This document shows, piece by piece, positions 17,269 through 26,202 of a stretch of DNA of 64,000 nt. Both the position numbers and the translations under genes were made by a program. Source of the DNA: a virus; the IMG/VR virus record IMGVR_UViG_3300042197_002762, positions 114,479 to 178,478 of that record; one strand, given 5' to 3'. The notes below the pieces were generated by a model that searched no databases, was not told the origin of the DNA, and saw only the letters and a list, made by a program, of their open reading frames with translations. The stretch's first letter is position 1; every line of letters begins with the position of its first letter.

Positions 17269-17341
17269 CTCGTAAAAGGAGCCGACTTTCCGCTGGTTGT
17301 GGTTTTCCCAGAGCAGTCGCGGGTAAACTGCTCACATTTAA

Positions 17342-17414
17342 GGGGGTGTAGCTCATCTGGTAGAGCAGGACCTTTGCAAGGTCAAGGTAGCAGGTTCGAA
17401 CCCTGTCACCTCCA
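17342..17414 (+). tRNA. tRNA-Ala (UGC)
   Basis: Acceptor GGGGGTG/CACCTCC keeps the G3-U70 alanine identity pair. Anticodon loop TTTGCAA gives TGC. No CCA encoded. Confidence 0.95.
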
Positions 17415-17419
17415 TAAAA

Positions 17420-17501
17420 GCTCAAATGGCGAAACTGGCAGACGCGACAGACTTAGGATCTGTTTCCGTAAGGAGTGTGGGTTCAACTCCCTCTTTGAGC
17501 A
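17420..17501 (+). tRNA. tRNA-Leu (UAG)
   Basis: Acceptor GCTCAAA/TTTGAGC, anticodon loop CTTAGGA (TAG), long variable arm. Only 5 nt after tRNA-Ala, so probably one transcript. Confidence 0.94.
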
Positions 17502-17503
17502 TT

Positions 17504-17941
17504 TTATTCAACAGTGCATTCACCATCACAATTATTAAAACAAAGACTAACATCAAATTCTTCACATTCTAATAATGTTGATGGATATGGTTTGTAAGCA
17601 GGGTTTGGTTCTATAACTCCAGTTTCAGGATTTGTATAAGCAGCTTGATTACAAGGGGCGGGCTGAGCATTTAAACAATCGTTTACCCATTGTTTTGCTT
17701 GATTTTTCAGCGCTTCTATTAATTCGTCTTTATAAGATGCTATTATAGCATCATCAGCAGCCCCTTTACATTCTTTTTGTATTTTTGATTCATCATCATA
17801 AAAAACAATAAAATCAAAATTATATACAGGTTCAGAATTAGGAGCTATCTCGCCCCCAAAATCTGCCGAGCCACAAACTCCACCCTGAACATCTACACAA
17901 CAATTCGAACATTTACCATTGTTTTTACTAGTGGTACTCAT
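17504..17941 (-). CDS. Cysteine-containing virion-type protein
   Basis: 145 aa. MSTTSKNNGKCSNC matches the N-termini of the proteins at 17949-18359 and 18425-18958, so it belongs to the same paralogous set; its C-terminus also carries paired Cys. It starts 8 nt after the stop of the 136-aa gene upstream on the minus strand. Role unknown, probably structural. Confidence 0.6.
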   Translation of the reverse strand: MSTTSKNNGKCSNCCVDVQGGVCGSADFGGEIAPNSEPVYNFDFIVFYDDESKIQKECKGAADDAIIASYKDELIEALKNQAKQWVNDCLNAQPAPCNQAAYTNPETGVIEPNPAYKPYPSTLLECEEFDVSLCFNNCDGECTVE

Positions 17942-17948
17942 AAAGTAA

Positions 17949-18359
17949 TTATTGTGGGGAAATATCTACATTTCCAATATCAACATCAGCAGTAGCGCCG
18001 CCACCACTTTCTGCATCAATGGTAGCAGCAAAGTCAGCGCATACCTCAAATGATTGACCATTTTCAAAATAGAAGGTATCCCATCTTTCTCTAATATATT
18101 GTGCTAAAGCATCTGCTAATGCTTGCGCCAAAGCATTTTCAAGTGCTGTTTGGGCATTTTGTTTTAAAGGTTTATCAGACTGTTGATTTGTTATATCTGG
18201 CCCCGTAGGAGAAGTTAAATCAAAAGTTCCAGAACCTCCCGTGTGTGGCGTCGTTGGGTCGATTTCAATTGTAAATGTCATGCATCCGTTTCCATCTACA
18301 GCTCTTTGACATGAGTTGTTATTGTTAGATTTAGTGTTGGCGGTTGAAGATGTGCTCAT
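17949..18359 (-). CDS. Virion-type paralogue with MSTSS N-terminus
   Basis: 136 aa, Asn/Thr/Gly-rich, with an alanine-rich helix around residues 72-88. It shares the MSTSS start and an early Cys with its neighbours, but lacks the CGC tail. A late motif lies 25 nt upstream. Confidence 0.55.
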   Translation of the reverse strand: MSTSSTANTKSNNNNSCQRAVDGNGCMTFTIEIDPTTPHTGGSGTFDLTSPTGPDITNQQSDKPLKQNAQTALENALAQALADALAQYIRERWDTFYFENGQSFEVCADFAATIDAESGGGATADVDIGNVDISPQ

Positions 18360-18384
18360 TTATTTTTATAACGATATTATAGTA

Positions 18385-18390
18385 TTACAC
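18385..18390 (-). promoter_or_regulatory. Late-promoter motif (GTGTAA, minus)
   Basis: GGTGTAATACTATAATA on the minus strand, 25 nt from the ATG at 18359. Confidence 0.5.
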
Positions 18391-18424
18391 CTTTTTATAC
18401 TTGATTTATAAAATTTATTTGAAA

Positions 18425-18958
18425 CTAGTAGCAGCCACAACCTACTGGCTGACCACAGGTACAAATAATTTGTCCTTCATAAAAAGTGTAGACATCAGTA
18501 TATTCAATTACCGTTTCCCTATCAAAGGATTTAGACTCAGGACCCGCAGTCGTTAATATTTCTGGCGGTGGGGGGTTTGGATTTGGCCCAGAACACTGCC
18601 AATAAAAATCAACACTAGGATTAGTATTTCCTAAAAATTCTTCCCTATTAACTGTTTTCTGATCTACCTCCCGAACATTAGAAGCTTGACCAATACAACT
18701 ACGATCTGCCCCAATATAATAGTCTTCTACAAATTCATGATTATAATCTGCGAGTACTTGGTCTTTATCCCAATTAGGATCGCTAACCATATAAGGACCC
18801 CCACCTGGTGGATAAACATTACAACTAGAAGGTGGATTTGGGGGCATGGCATTTGGAGGGGCTTTACTAACCTCCCGTTCTTTATAAACCTCCACATGTG
18901 TCCAATTAATATTAATTAGACATTGTTTACACCCACCATTTTTTGAGGAAGTACTCAT
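18425..18958 (-). CDS. Cysteine-rich virion-type protein, paralogue of the 7-kb gene
   Basis: 177 aa. Starts MSTSSKNGGCKQC and ends CTCGQPVGCGCY. NWDKDQ and VDFYW are shared with 6999-7565. Proline-rich loops lie between. A late motif sits 8 nt from the ATG. The conserved Cys tail could bind metal or form disulfides on the virion; neither is shown. Confidence 0.65.
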   Translation of the reverse strand: MSTSSKNGGCKQCLININWTHVEVYKEREVSKAPPNAMPPNPPSSCNVYPPGGGPYMVSDPNWDKDQVLADYNHEFVEDYYIGADRSCIGQASNVREVDQKTVNREEFLGNTNPSVDFYWQCSGPNPNPPPPEILTTAGPESKSFDRETVIEYTDVYTFYEGQIICTCGQPVGCGCY

Positions 18959-18966
18959 ATGATGAT

Positions 18967-18972
18967 TTACAC
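18967..18972 (-). promoter_or_regulatory. Late-promoter motif (GTGTAA, minus)
   Basis: TGTGTAAATCATCAT then ATG on the minus strand, 8 nt spacing. Confidence 0.55.
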
Positions 18973-18979
18973 AAAATAT

Positions 18980-19007
18980 TTGACTATTATTAAATTTTAT
19001 TTATAAT
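18980..19007 (+). promoter_or_regulatory. Sigma70 promoter of the 19-kb operon
   Basis: TTGACT (18980-18985), 16-nt spacer, TATAAT (19002-19007). Back to back with the late motif for the minus-strand gene. Confidence 0.6.
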
Positions 19008-19009
19008 AA

Positions 19010-19225
19010 ATGAAGCGTGTGAACAAGCGATCTGCTATGAGCAAATTCAAAAAACCAACAAAAAAAGAAATTAAACGTATGGCAGAACTTTTAGTTAAAT
19101 ATTATGAAAAGGATATTAATCGTGAACGTGAGAATGATTTGTATCTTGCCTTAAATAGTCGCTTGCATAAACAAGCGAGTATTGAAGTTGTTTTATCTAC
19201 ATTTTTTGGTTTAGACCCTTTTTAA
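19010..19225 (+). CDS. Hypothetical 71-aa basic protein
   Basis: Lys/Arg-rich helical protein, first gene of the operon. The ATG at 19010 is only 2 nt from the -10 box, so GTG at 19019 or ATG at 19037 may be the true start. Not recognised. Confidence 0.6.
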   Translation: MKRVNKRSAMSKFKKPTKKEIKRMAELLVKYYEKDINRERENDLYLALNSRLHKQASIEVVLSTFFGLDPF

Positions 19226-19226
19226 T

Positions 19227-20387
19227 ATGAGTAAATCCTACAGAATTCCAAAATCTAAATTACCAGAATTAACTTTAACTGGTTTATTTCATTCTGAATT
19301 TATAAACCCAATTGCATTAATAGCTTCCTTATATGAAGGAGAAATGCCATCATACAAAAGATACAGAGAGAATTTTTTTAAAGAGAAACTTATTGATTAC
19401 TTAAATAAAAATGGCGGACAAATCGTTCAAGTTGGTGAAGAAGTTTTAGTTTCTAAAACTATAGACGATTTGGAGCAAGAAGAAGGAGAAGAACCATTTA
19501 TAGTCGGTGGCGAAGTTATCATTCCTAGTTTTGATTATGAAGAAGGTTCAATTTATTTTTATAAAGATAACTTCATACAAATTAGTTCTGAAAATGGAAG
19601 GGATAAAGACAAATGTAAATTAATGTTTTATTATCCAACGAGTAAAGAATGTGTTGATGAAGAATTTAGAGAGTTTATGGATATGGACAAACGTCCTAAT
19701 GTATTCATGGTAAATCAAGATTATGGTAATTTTAATTTTTCTAAATTTAATATTAATTTACCGGAAACATTTGATCTTGAATTAAACTATGGAGAAGATT
19801 TTGAAAAAGTAAGTGAAAAGATGATTAAATCACTTCATGAAAATTCGTCTGGCCTGTACATGCTTCATGGTAAACCTGGAACAGGCAAAACAACTTATAT
19901 AAGATATTTAGCATCAGTGCTTAAGAAAGATGTTATTTTCTTTCCGACTTCTTTTGTCGATGAAATTACAAACCCTTCGATCCTTTCCTTGTTGAAAAAG
20001 AAACAAGACTGCGTAATGATTCTTGAAGATGCGGAAAAAGCTCTTACTAAACGTCATCTTTCAGACCAGCCCTCTCTTGTTTCAACACTGCTTAACATGA
20101 CAGATGGTATTTTAGGTGATGTTCTTAAATTAAATGTTATTGTTACTTACAACTGTGATCGTCAAGATATTGACGAAGCACTTTTAAGAAAAGGTCGTTT
20201 GAAAGCTGAGTATTCATTCCAAGGTCTCAAAAAGCATCAAGCAGAAAAGCTTATTAAAAAACTTGACATTGACATCAAACCAGAAGATAATATGACCTTA
20301 GCTGATATTTATTACGCAAAAAGTGATGAAGAACTTATTGGTAATATCAAAAGTCTTGAAAAACCCAAAATAGGATTTATGCCATGA
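19227..20387 (+). CDS. AAA ATPase (BCS1-like core)
   Basis: 386 aa. An N-terminal half without known motifs is followed by an AAA core: Walker A GKPGTGKT (215-222), Walker B CVMILEDAE (262-270), then an arginine-finger-type LLRKGRL segment with NCDR before it, like BCS1-type AAA proteins. Starts 1 nt after the preceding stop and overlaps the next gene by 4 nt. Probably remodels a protein complex; target unknown. Confidence 0.82.
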   Translation: MSKSYRIPKSKLPELTLTGLFHSEFINPIALIASLYEGEMPSYKRYRENFFKEKLIDYLNKNGGQIVQVGEEVLVSKTIDDLEQEEGEEPFIVGGEVIIPSFDYEEGSIYFYKDNFIQISSENGRDKDKCKLMFYYPTSKECVDEEFREFMDMDKRPNVFMVNQDYGNFNFSKFNINLPETFDLELNYGEDFEKVSEKMIKSLHENSSGLYMLHGKPGTGKTTYIRYLASVLKKDVIFFPTSFVDEITNPSILSLLKKKQDCVMILEDAEKALTKRHLSDQPSLVSTLLNMTDGILGDVLKLNVIVTYNCDRQDIDEALLRKGRLKAEYSFQGLKKHQAEKLIKKLDIDIKPEDNMTLADIYYAKSDEELIGNIKSLEKPKIGFMP

Positions 20388-21031
20388 AAAATAAGCAAGT
20401 AAAAATTAAACCAAATAAAACTGCTCGCAAAGTAGAAAAAATGAAAACAGATGTTAAAGATTTCGCGGCGAGTACGAAAAAAATCAATATCGTTGATCCC
20501 GCCGAATATAAATCTACTTGGCGGACAAAATTTAATTTAAACATTTTACTTCCGTGGCTTATGTTTAAGAAAAGTATTTCTTACCGAATTCCCTATCAAA
20601 TTCGTGATGGGTGGTATAAATTTAAATGTTTTTTTAATCCGAAAAATAAAAAATACCGCGCCGCGATTCCAAATACTTGGGTTGATGTTTGCGCCCTTAT
20701 TGAAGACGTAAATTTCGCCTTCATTAAAGGTTTTTACGAAGATGAATATAAAAGTGGTTTGGTAGACTGGGAAGGTTCTGGCGAACAGAATTCAAAATTT
20801 GCTAAGTGGCTTGAAAAAGCATATCAGTATATCACAGTCGAAAGACCACAATTGCAAAAAGATTTGGATGAGGCTTATCCGCCACTGACAGGCAAACGTC
20901 TTACGGAAATCAATCGTGATTCTTATGAGAAAGAATATGCAGAAGTTCATCGTATTGAAAAATTAATTCAAGATAAAGATACAAAGGTCTTGACAGAAAC
21001 TATAAAATATAGACAATATTTCTGGACATGA
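20384..21031 (+). CDS. Hypothetical 215-aa phage protein
   Basis: Basic N-terminus, then Trp/Tyr-rich segments such as YRIPYQIRDGWYKFKCFF (about 66-83) and a charged C-terminal helix. It overlaps both neighbours by 4 nt in an operon with the AAA ATPase. Not recognised by family. Confidence 0.7.
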   Translation: MKNKQVKIKPNKTARKVEKMKTDVKDFAASTKKINIVDPAEYKSTWRTKFNLNILLPWLMFKKSISYRIPYQIRDGWYKFKCFFNPKNKKYRAAIPNTWVDVCALIEDVNFAFIKGFYEDEYKSGLVDWEGSGEQNSKFAKWLEKAYQYITVERPQLQKDLDEAYPPLTGKRLTEINRDSYEKEYAEVHRIEKLIQDKDTKVLTETIKYRQYFWT

Positions 21032-21405
21032 GTGAAGATTCTCCAAAGTACGAAGTTCTCTATAATCATAATACTCTTTTAGAAACTCGTAAATTTGACA
21101 ATAAGTCAGAATCAATTTATACAATTACCGTAGTTCCAGAAAAATCTGGGGAACGTTGTCGCTGTATTGGTTTTTATACCAGATATAGTGACGCCCTACA
21201 TTTTATAGAAAAATTTGGCATCAATGGCCTTGATGAAGGCGGCTTGTTTAAATATTTAGTAATTGAAAAAGTTTTAGAAGGCATCTATGCCATGTCCGAA
21301 GAATTTGAAGAGTCATGGTTTGAAGCAGATTTCAAGACAATGAAATGGAAAGAAATAAAAAAGCCAGAAAAGTTTAAAGGTGTAATTAACTTTGGGCTTG
21401 GATAA
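21028..21405 (+). CDS. Hypothetical 125-aa protein
   Basis: Small alpha/beta protein, not recognised. Four-nt overlap with the upstream gene; the next ATG follows its stop by 1 nt. Confidence 0.7.
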   Translation: MSEDSPKYEVLYNHNTLLETRKFDNKSESIYTITVVPEKSGERCRCIGFYTRYSDALHFIEKFGINGLDEGGLFKYLVIEKVLEGIYAMSEEFEESWFEADFKTMKWKEIKKPEKFKGVINFGLG

Positions 21406-21406
21406 T

Positions 21407-21802
21407 ATGGCTAAATACGAAAATTTTATTATTACAAAAGAGTTTTTAGACGAAAATCCAAATGCTGTATTTATCTTTGGTGATAATCTTCGTCGGGTGG
21501 GTTATGGTGGCGCAGCAGCTTTAAGAGACCATCCGCAAACGTACGGATTTATTACTAAAAAAAGTCCTGATAATATGGACGATTCTTTTTATCGACCAGA
21601 TACTTATACAACAGATTTTCTAGCCTATGCGGTAGAGTTACAGCTTTTTGTTGAAAAAAATACAGATAAAACCTTTTATATTTCTCAACTTGGCGGCGGA
21701 TTAGCCAATAGATACAAAATATGGGAAAAAGTTCTTAAACCTGGATTAATAAAATATTTTGCACATTACGATAATGTTGTATTCCTTTGGGATAAAGATT
21801 AA
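21407..21802 (+). CDS. Conserved phage protein with GDNLRRxGxGGAAALR motif
   Basis: 131 aa from the ATG at 21407; the frame is open from 21392, but that would overlap the previous gene further. FIFGDNLRRVGYGGAAALRD (about 24-43) is a recurrent motif in phage and bacterial proteins related to macro-like or nucleotide-binding folds. I cannot assign a reaction. Confidence 0.65.
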   Translation: MAKYENFIITKEFLDENPNAVFIFGDNLRRVGYGGAAALRDHPQTYGFITKKSPDNMDDSFYRPDTYTTDFLAYAVELQLFVEKNTDKTFYISQLGGGLANRYKIWEKVLKPGLIKYFAHYDNVVFLWDKD

Positions 21803-21815
21803 TGTAATAATATGA

Positions 21816-22472
21816 ATGCAATACAAAATATTGGCGTTCTCTGATATTCACCTTGGCGACCCTGATTGTCAGCCCAAAAAAGTAATAAACGTTTTAAGAA
21901 AAGTAAAAGCCGAAAAAATAATTATTGTAGGCGATCTTTTTGATTCCAAACACTTATCAAGATTAAAAAAGAATCATTGGCGGGTGTTATCTACCATCCG
22001 TAGTGTTAGTAAAAAATGTGAAGTAATTTACTTACTGGGCAATCATTGTTTTCTTAATATGGAATATATGACCCATCTCTTGGGAATTAAAACGGGGTTA
22101 GAACATGAAGAAACAATTAATGGCAAGAAATTTATATTTCTACACGGTGATATTTTTGATTTTTTTGTTTCAACTAAACGCTGGAGAACTGATTTAACAA
22201 CTAATTTTTATTACTGGTTAAGAACAAACTTTCCTGATTTTGCCCGTTGGGTTCGCCATGCTTGCCACAAATTGGTATGTAAAGCAACTTATTATAAAGA
22301 TAATGCAAAAAAGTATTGTACATTGAATAAAAAAGATTATATAATCTGTGGACATTCACATTTTCCAGCTATAGAAGGGTGCTACGTAAATACGGGCTCT
22401 TTCTGTGAAAGAAAACTGTGTTCTTACATAACAATTGACCAAAACGCAGAAATACGGCTTAACTACATTTAA
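21816..22472 (+). CDS. Calcineurin-like metallophosphoesterase
   Basis: 218 aa. Metal-binding motifs in order: SDIHLGD (9-15), GDLFDS, GNHCF, HGDIFD, GHSHF. The pattern and the LHGDIFDFF segment resemble LpxH/UDP-diacylglucosamine pyrophosphatase-like phosphoesterases. Three nt precede a second phosphoesterase. Substrate could be a nucleotide or a cell-envelope diphosphate. Confidence 0.85.
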   Translation: MQYKILAFSDIHLGDPDCQPKKVINVLRKVKAEKIIIVGDLFDSKHLSRLKKNHWRVLSTIRSVSKKCEVIYLLGNHCFLNMEYMTHLLGIKTGLEHEETINGKKFIFLHGDIFDFFVSTKRWRTDLTTNFYYWLRTNFPDFARWVRHACHKLVCKATYYKDNAKKYCTLNKKDYIICGHSHFPAIEGCYVNTGSFCERKLCSYITIDQNAEIRLNYI

Positions 22473-22474
22473 TT

Positions 22475-23263
22475 ATGAAAACTCTTATAATTCCAGACAT
22501 TCATCAAGATATAGCTGGGCTCAAAAAGATTTTTAAACTTGAGAAGTTAGACTCATTTGATGAAATCATTTTTTTAGGGGATTGGTTTGACTCTTTTTAT
22601 GAACCGCCCAAAGTCGCAAGTTTTAAAGATACTTGCCTCTTTTTGCGCGACCTTGTTTGGGAAAATGAAAAAACTGGTAAAATGGTTTTTCTTGTCGGAA
22701 ACCATGATCTTGCCTATATTTACAATAATAGAAAAGGCGGATATACGAGCGTTGCGCCAAGTATAACCTACTGGTGTTCAGGGGTTACTAAAAGTAAAAT
22801 TGGTACTTTTCGTCAAGTTTTTTTTGATAAAGGTCTTAAAGACGAATGGTTTGTAAAAAATTTTAAAATCGCACATCGTTCTCAAGGGTGGATTTTTTCT
22901 CATGCTGGAATGGTTAATCGTCAGATTCCATATGGTCATACTGTAAATCAAGTAATTGATGAGATTATACCAGATGTTTGGCTTAATTTTAGAAATGTTG
23001 CTTATCGTCAAAACGCATTAATTTCTGCTGTTGGTATTGTCCGTGGTGGTCAAGATAATACTGGTGGGCTTCTTTGGCTTGATTATCACAATGAATTTTA
23101 TGCATCGCCAGACATTGGTAAACAAGTTTTTGGGCATAGCTATGTTCCAGAACCAACAGCAACAGCTTTAAATACTGATTATGAAAGTTGGAATATGGAT
23201 ACTAATCTTAAAGATTATGCTATCATTCGTGATGGCCGTTTAACAACTCGTCGAATTGTATGA
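22475..23263 (+). CDS. Calcineurin-like metallophosphoesterase
   Basis: 262 aa. IPDIHQD (6-12), GDWFDS, GNHDL, SHAGM and GHSY give the full phosphoesterase motif set. Sequence layout is closer to Ser/Thr phosphatase-like or Ap4A hydrolase-like enzymes than to its upstream neighbour, so the two are not simple duplicates. Overlaps the next gene by 4 nt. Confidence 0.85.
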   Translation: MKTLIIPDIHQDIAGLKKIFKLEKLDSFDEIIFLGDWFDSFYEPPKVASFKDTCLFLRDLVWENEKTGKMVFLVGNHDLAYIYNNRKGGYTSVAPSITYWCSGVTKSKIGTFRQVFFDKGLKDEWFVKNFKIAHRSQGWIFSHAGMVNRQIPYGHTVNQVIDEIIPDVWLNFRNVAYRQNALISAVGIVRGGQDNTGGLLWLDYHNEFYASPDIGKQVFGHSYVPEPTATALNTDYESWNMDTNLKDYAIIRDGRLTTRRIV

Positions 23264-23844
23264 ATAAAAATATACAAAAATTAATATCAGACATTATGAC
23301 ACAATGTGTTAAGAATGGAATTAATTTTCGTCTTGAACATACTGACCAAGTTGACCAAGAGAATATCCCTTGTAGTGGATATTTTGACGAACAAACATTG
23401 GCCGTTGCCACGAAAAAAGAAAAAATGCAAGATTGGTTAGATATTCTTGTTCACGAATCTTGCCACCTTGATCAGTTTCTTGCAGGGCCGAAAGTTTGGA
23501 TGCCAGATGAAGAAACTTTGTTCATAGTTGAAGGATGGATTCATGGTAAGAATATTTCTAAACCTAAACTAGAGAAAGGTTTTAAAAATACAATTGCTCT
23601 TGAATTAGATTGTGAAAAAAGAACTGTAACTAAAATGCAAAAGTATGGAATTCGTTTTAACAAAAAACAATACATACAAAAAGCAAATTCATATCTTTTC
23701 TCTTATACTTATGCTTTTGTTAATAAAGCGTGGTATCCGAAACCATACGAAAAGCCCAAAATTTACAATCATATGCCAACAAAGTTCTTGACTGTAGATG
23801 AATATTTTGATATAAATAGTAAATACTTTCAATACTATCTATGA
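23260..23844 (+). CDS. HESCH-motif protein (zinc-peptidase-like)
   Basis: 194 aa with VHESCHLDQF around residues 63-72, a helix-borne HExCH motif, and an acidic segment further on that could supply a third ligand. Similar short HExCH proteins occur at 3918-5156 and 58895-59542. Activity unknown. Overlaps both neighbours by 4 nt. Confidence 0.65.
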   Translation: MNKNIQKLISDIMTQCVKNGINFRLEHTDQVDQENIPCSGYFDEQTLAVATKKEKMQDWLDILVHESCHLDQFLAGPKVWMPDEETLFIVEGWIHGKNISKPKLEKGFKNTIALELDCEKRTVTKMQKYGIRFNKKQYIQKANSYLFSYTYAFVNKAWYPKPYEKPKIYNHMPTKFLTVDEYFDINSKYFQYYL

Positions 23845-24209
23845 AAAAAATAATCAAACCAAAACAAGAAGAAAAAGCAGAATATTTTTCTGATTTTAGC
23901 GGAAAACCTTTTGGTGATGAAGTTGCTTTTTTTGTTCCAGAAGTTGAAATCAAATTTGAATTTAATTATGGTTCAGAATTTGATGGCTCAAAAATCGAAT
24001 TCCATTTGACCGATCAAGAAGCAAAACATGTTCTAGATTTTATTCGTATGAACTTGTCAGAAGGTAAGATTACTGAACTTAAAACTCGGCTTGAATCTGC
24101 TAACGAAGATTACGATGATAACATGGACGCACGTGATTGGCAATCATGTGATTATATTGGCAATTCTATAAATCTTTATAAATATCTTTTGCCTAATGAC
24201 GATAATTAA
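23841..24209 (+). CDS. Hypothetical 122-aa acidic protein
   Basis: Not recognised. Starts with a basic stretch and continues acidic with FEFNYGSEFDG near residues 36-46. Part of the same overlapping operon. Confidence 0.7.
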   Translation: MKKIIKPKQEEKAEYFSDFSGKPFGDEVAFFVPEVEIKFEFNYGSEFDGSKIEFHLTDQEAKHVLDFIRMNLSEGKITELKTRLESANEDYDDNMDARDWQSCDYIGNSINLYKYLLPNDDN

Positions 24210-24399
24210 TCTTAAACATCGAAATATTTTTGGTTATAATGTTCTCGTATGGTGGAATACAAATTCTGAATTTAAACTACTAAAAATAGATAACCGCATG
24301 TATAAAAAATATAGCCTTTATATATGGAAGTTTATTTTCGAAATCGGAAAACTCAAATATGGAACAAACAATAAATCTGTATCAACAATTAGTAAATAA
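24196..24399 (+). CDS. Hypothetical 67-aa protein
   Basis: Small basic/aromatic protein overlapping the genes before it (14 nt) and after it (41 nt). The overlap with the next gene makes it less certain. Confidence 0.45.
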   Translation: MTIINLKHRNIFGYNVLVWWNTNSEFKLLKIDNRMYKKYSLYIWKFIFEIGKLKYGTNNKSVSTISK

Positions 24400-24718
24400 T
24401 TTAACAAATGCAATCGACCAAAATTTCCGTAACCAACTCGCTAAAGAAACGCAAATCGAATCGCTCGACCCAAAATGGAAAGCCGCGCGCCAAAATATCG
24501 AAAGATACTTACAGCAAATTGCCAATCAAAACGTGGGACTTGAACCTGTTCTTTTATCAGATGGGTTTTTTATTTACGAGGATATCGCGGCTCTTTTGGT
24601 AGATTTATTGTGGCAACAGCTTAATAATAAGCTAGATATAAAAGAAACTCTGTATTATTATCGTTATTATAAAATTCAGATTTATAATAAATATTTATTG
24701 ACAGATAAAACAAATTAA
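24359..24718 (+). CDS. Hypothetical 119-aa protein
   Basis: Gln/Asn-rich and helical, ending in a Tyr-rich segment; not recognised. Confidence 0.65.
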   Translation: MEQTINLYQQLVNNLTNAIDQNFRNQLAKETQIESLDPKWKAARQNIERYLQQIANQNVGLEPVLLSDGFFIYEDIAALLVDLLWQQLNNKLDIKETLYYYRYYKIQIYNKYLLTDKTN

Positions 24719-24731
24719 AAGATAATAAGGT

Positions 24732-25022
24732 ATGGAAAAAACTAAAAAAGTCCTAGAAAAAAAAGAACTCTACATCCAGTTCTCTGATGAAGAAATGGAA
24801 GAACTTGGATGGGAAGAAGGTCAAAAACTTTCTTTCAAGTTCGATGAAGAAACAAAAGCTATTACTCTTGAGCCGTTTGTGAAAATGGATATTGATATTA
24901 GCGAATGGCCTCGTGAAATTCTCCAATTCTTGATTGGAGAATCTTGCGATAGAGATATCTCTGTAAATGCAGTTATTAACGAAACCCTTTTAAAATTTAT
25001 TGAAAAAAATGAATATAAATAA
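24732..25022 (+). CDS. Small acidic protein, AbrB-like N-terminal pattern
   Basis: 96 aa. The LGWEEGQKLSFKFDEETKAI stretch (25-44) resembles the swapped-hairpin core of AbrB/SpoVT proteins, but the family call is weak. The C-terminal half is an acidic helix. Overlaps the next gene. Confidence 0.6.
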   Translation: MEKTKKVLEKKELYIQFSDEEMEELGWEEGQKLSFKFDEETKAITLEPFVKMDIDISEWPREILQFLIGESCDRDISVNAVINETLLKFIEKNEYK

Positions 25023-25293
25023 AAACAAAAAAGTAGAAGCACATATTTATAAAGTTGTGCATACTTTAGATATTCCAATTGATAGCGTTTACCCGACAGT
25101 CAGTATGGAAATTGATGAACAAGCTACTCTTGCAGATCATCTTTATGCTTTTGAACGTTTTCTTCAAAGCATCGGGTATCATTTGCCAGCAAATAGTCAC
25201 CTTGATTTCGTGGAAGATGATATAGAAAGCGATAGAGACGATGAAGTCACTATCGGTGAACCCTCTAACCATAAAAATAATGGAGTAAATTAA
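25009..25293 (+). CDS. Hypothetical 94-aa protein
   Basis: Acidic, not recognised. ATG at 25009 preferred over an in-frame ATG at 25000 because the overlap is shorter. Its TAA shares one base with the next ATG. Confidence 0.6.
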   Translation: MNINKNKKVEAHIYKVVHTLDIPIDSVYPTVSMEIDEQATLADHLYAFERFLQSIGYHLPANSHLDFVEDDIESDRDDEVTIGEPSNHKNNGVN

Positions 25294-25454
25294 TGAAACA
25301 AGATCGCGTCACAATGTTTGCAATCCTTTCAATCCTAATTATCCAATTAGGAGTATTGATTTCTAATGAGTTCCGTTTTTCTAGGATTGAAGAAAAAATC
25401 GACCAATATTTTTTGCCAATTGTTGAGTTACCAGAATGGGAGGAAAATCCATAA
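25293..25454 (+). CDS. Small single-span membrane protein
   Basis: 53 aa: one hydrophobic span (about residues 8-25) followed by a charged tail. ATG overlaps the previous stop by 1 nt and its stop overlaps the next ATG by 1 nt, which supports it as a real gene. Confidence 0.6.
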   Translation: MKQDRVTMFAILSILIIQLGVLISNEFRFSRIEEKIDQYFLPIVELPEWEENP

Positions 25455-26044
25455 TGGGTATGTTCGATTCAATTCAATGTAACTATCCACTTCCACTTCC
25501 GTTGGAAGTTATAGACGTTATGCCAGATCCATATGACCTGGAATTTCAAACCAAAGACTTAGAAAATCTATTGGATAATTATTATTTAAATGAGGATGGA
25601 ATATTGTCTTGGCACAAAAAGAAATATGAATGGAAAGATGACGATAGTGCCTTTTTAAAGGGATATATGGATGTTGTCGAAGAAGAAATCGTCCCAACAG
25701 ATTTTCACGGTGTTCTTAATTTTTACTGTTACGAAACAGTAGAAGAAGATATAGAAAATAATAAAGCAAAAGATATTACAATAGATTATCTTGCCAAATT
25801 TACAAATGGTAAACTTGAAAATATAGAGATTCTTTCCTATGATATTATTGATGCTACCGTGCGTATTATTGATTTAAAAAATACCATGAAAAAACACGAA
25901 GAGCGCCGCAAGCGTTGGTATAATAAATATATTTTCTATACTAAAGGTTGGAGATTTATTAAAAATAAAATAATTTTAAACCCTATTGATTTATTGAGAA
26001 AATTTTTAGATAAATTATATTGGTTAATAGTAAGATATTTGTAA
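25454..26044 (+). CDS. Hypothetical 196-aa protein
   Basis: Starts MGMFDSIQCNYPLPLP, a pattern common in conserved phage proteins of unknown function. The body is acidic and the C-terminus basic with a short hydrophobic end. One-nt overlaps link it to both neighbours. Confidence 0.65.
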   Translation: MGMFDSIQCNYPLPLPLEVIDVMPDPYDLEFQTKDLENLLDNYYLNEDGILSWHKKKYEWKDDDSAFLKGYMDVVEEEIVPTDFHGVLNFYCYETVEEDIENNKAKDITIDYLAKFTNGKLENIEILSYDIIDATVRIIDLKNTMKKHEERRKRWYNKYIFYTKGWRFIKNKIILNPIDLLRKFLDKLYWLIVRYL

Positions 26045-26202
26045 TGAAATTAGATTTCACGCAAATAAATGGAAAACAAATTCAAGTAACCGATATGGAA
26101 TATCTTTATACTTATACAAATAAAGACGGTGAAAAAATTGCTGTTTTTGAATATCAAGGAGAACAAATAGAGAAGAAAGTAGCCGAAGATGTCGCCTCTT
26201 GA
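26044..26202 (+). CDS. Hypothetical 52-aa protein
   Basis: Small beta-rich protein (LDFTQINGKQIQV...). ATG at 26044 overlaps the previous stop by 1 nt, so a longer upstream start is not used. Overlaps the oxygenase gene by 14 nt. Confidence 0.6.
   Translation: MKLDFTQINGKQIQVTDMEYLYTYTNKDGEKIAVFEYQGEQIEKKVAEDVAS

Noticed and set aside
17244-17341. Possible extra tRNA before tRNA-Ala
   Set aside because: Some stems form, but no complete cloverleaf or T-arm with TTC is present.
17299-17538. 79-aa plus-strand ORF
   Set aside because: It runs across tRNA-Ala and tRNA-Leu and has no support of its own.
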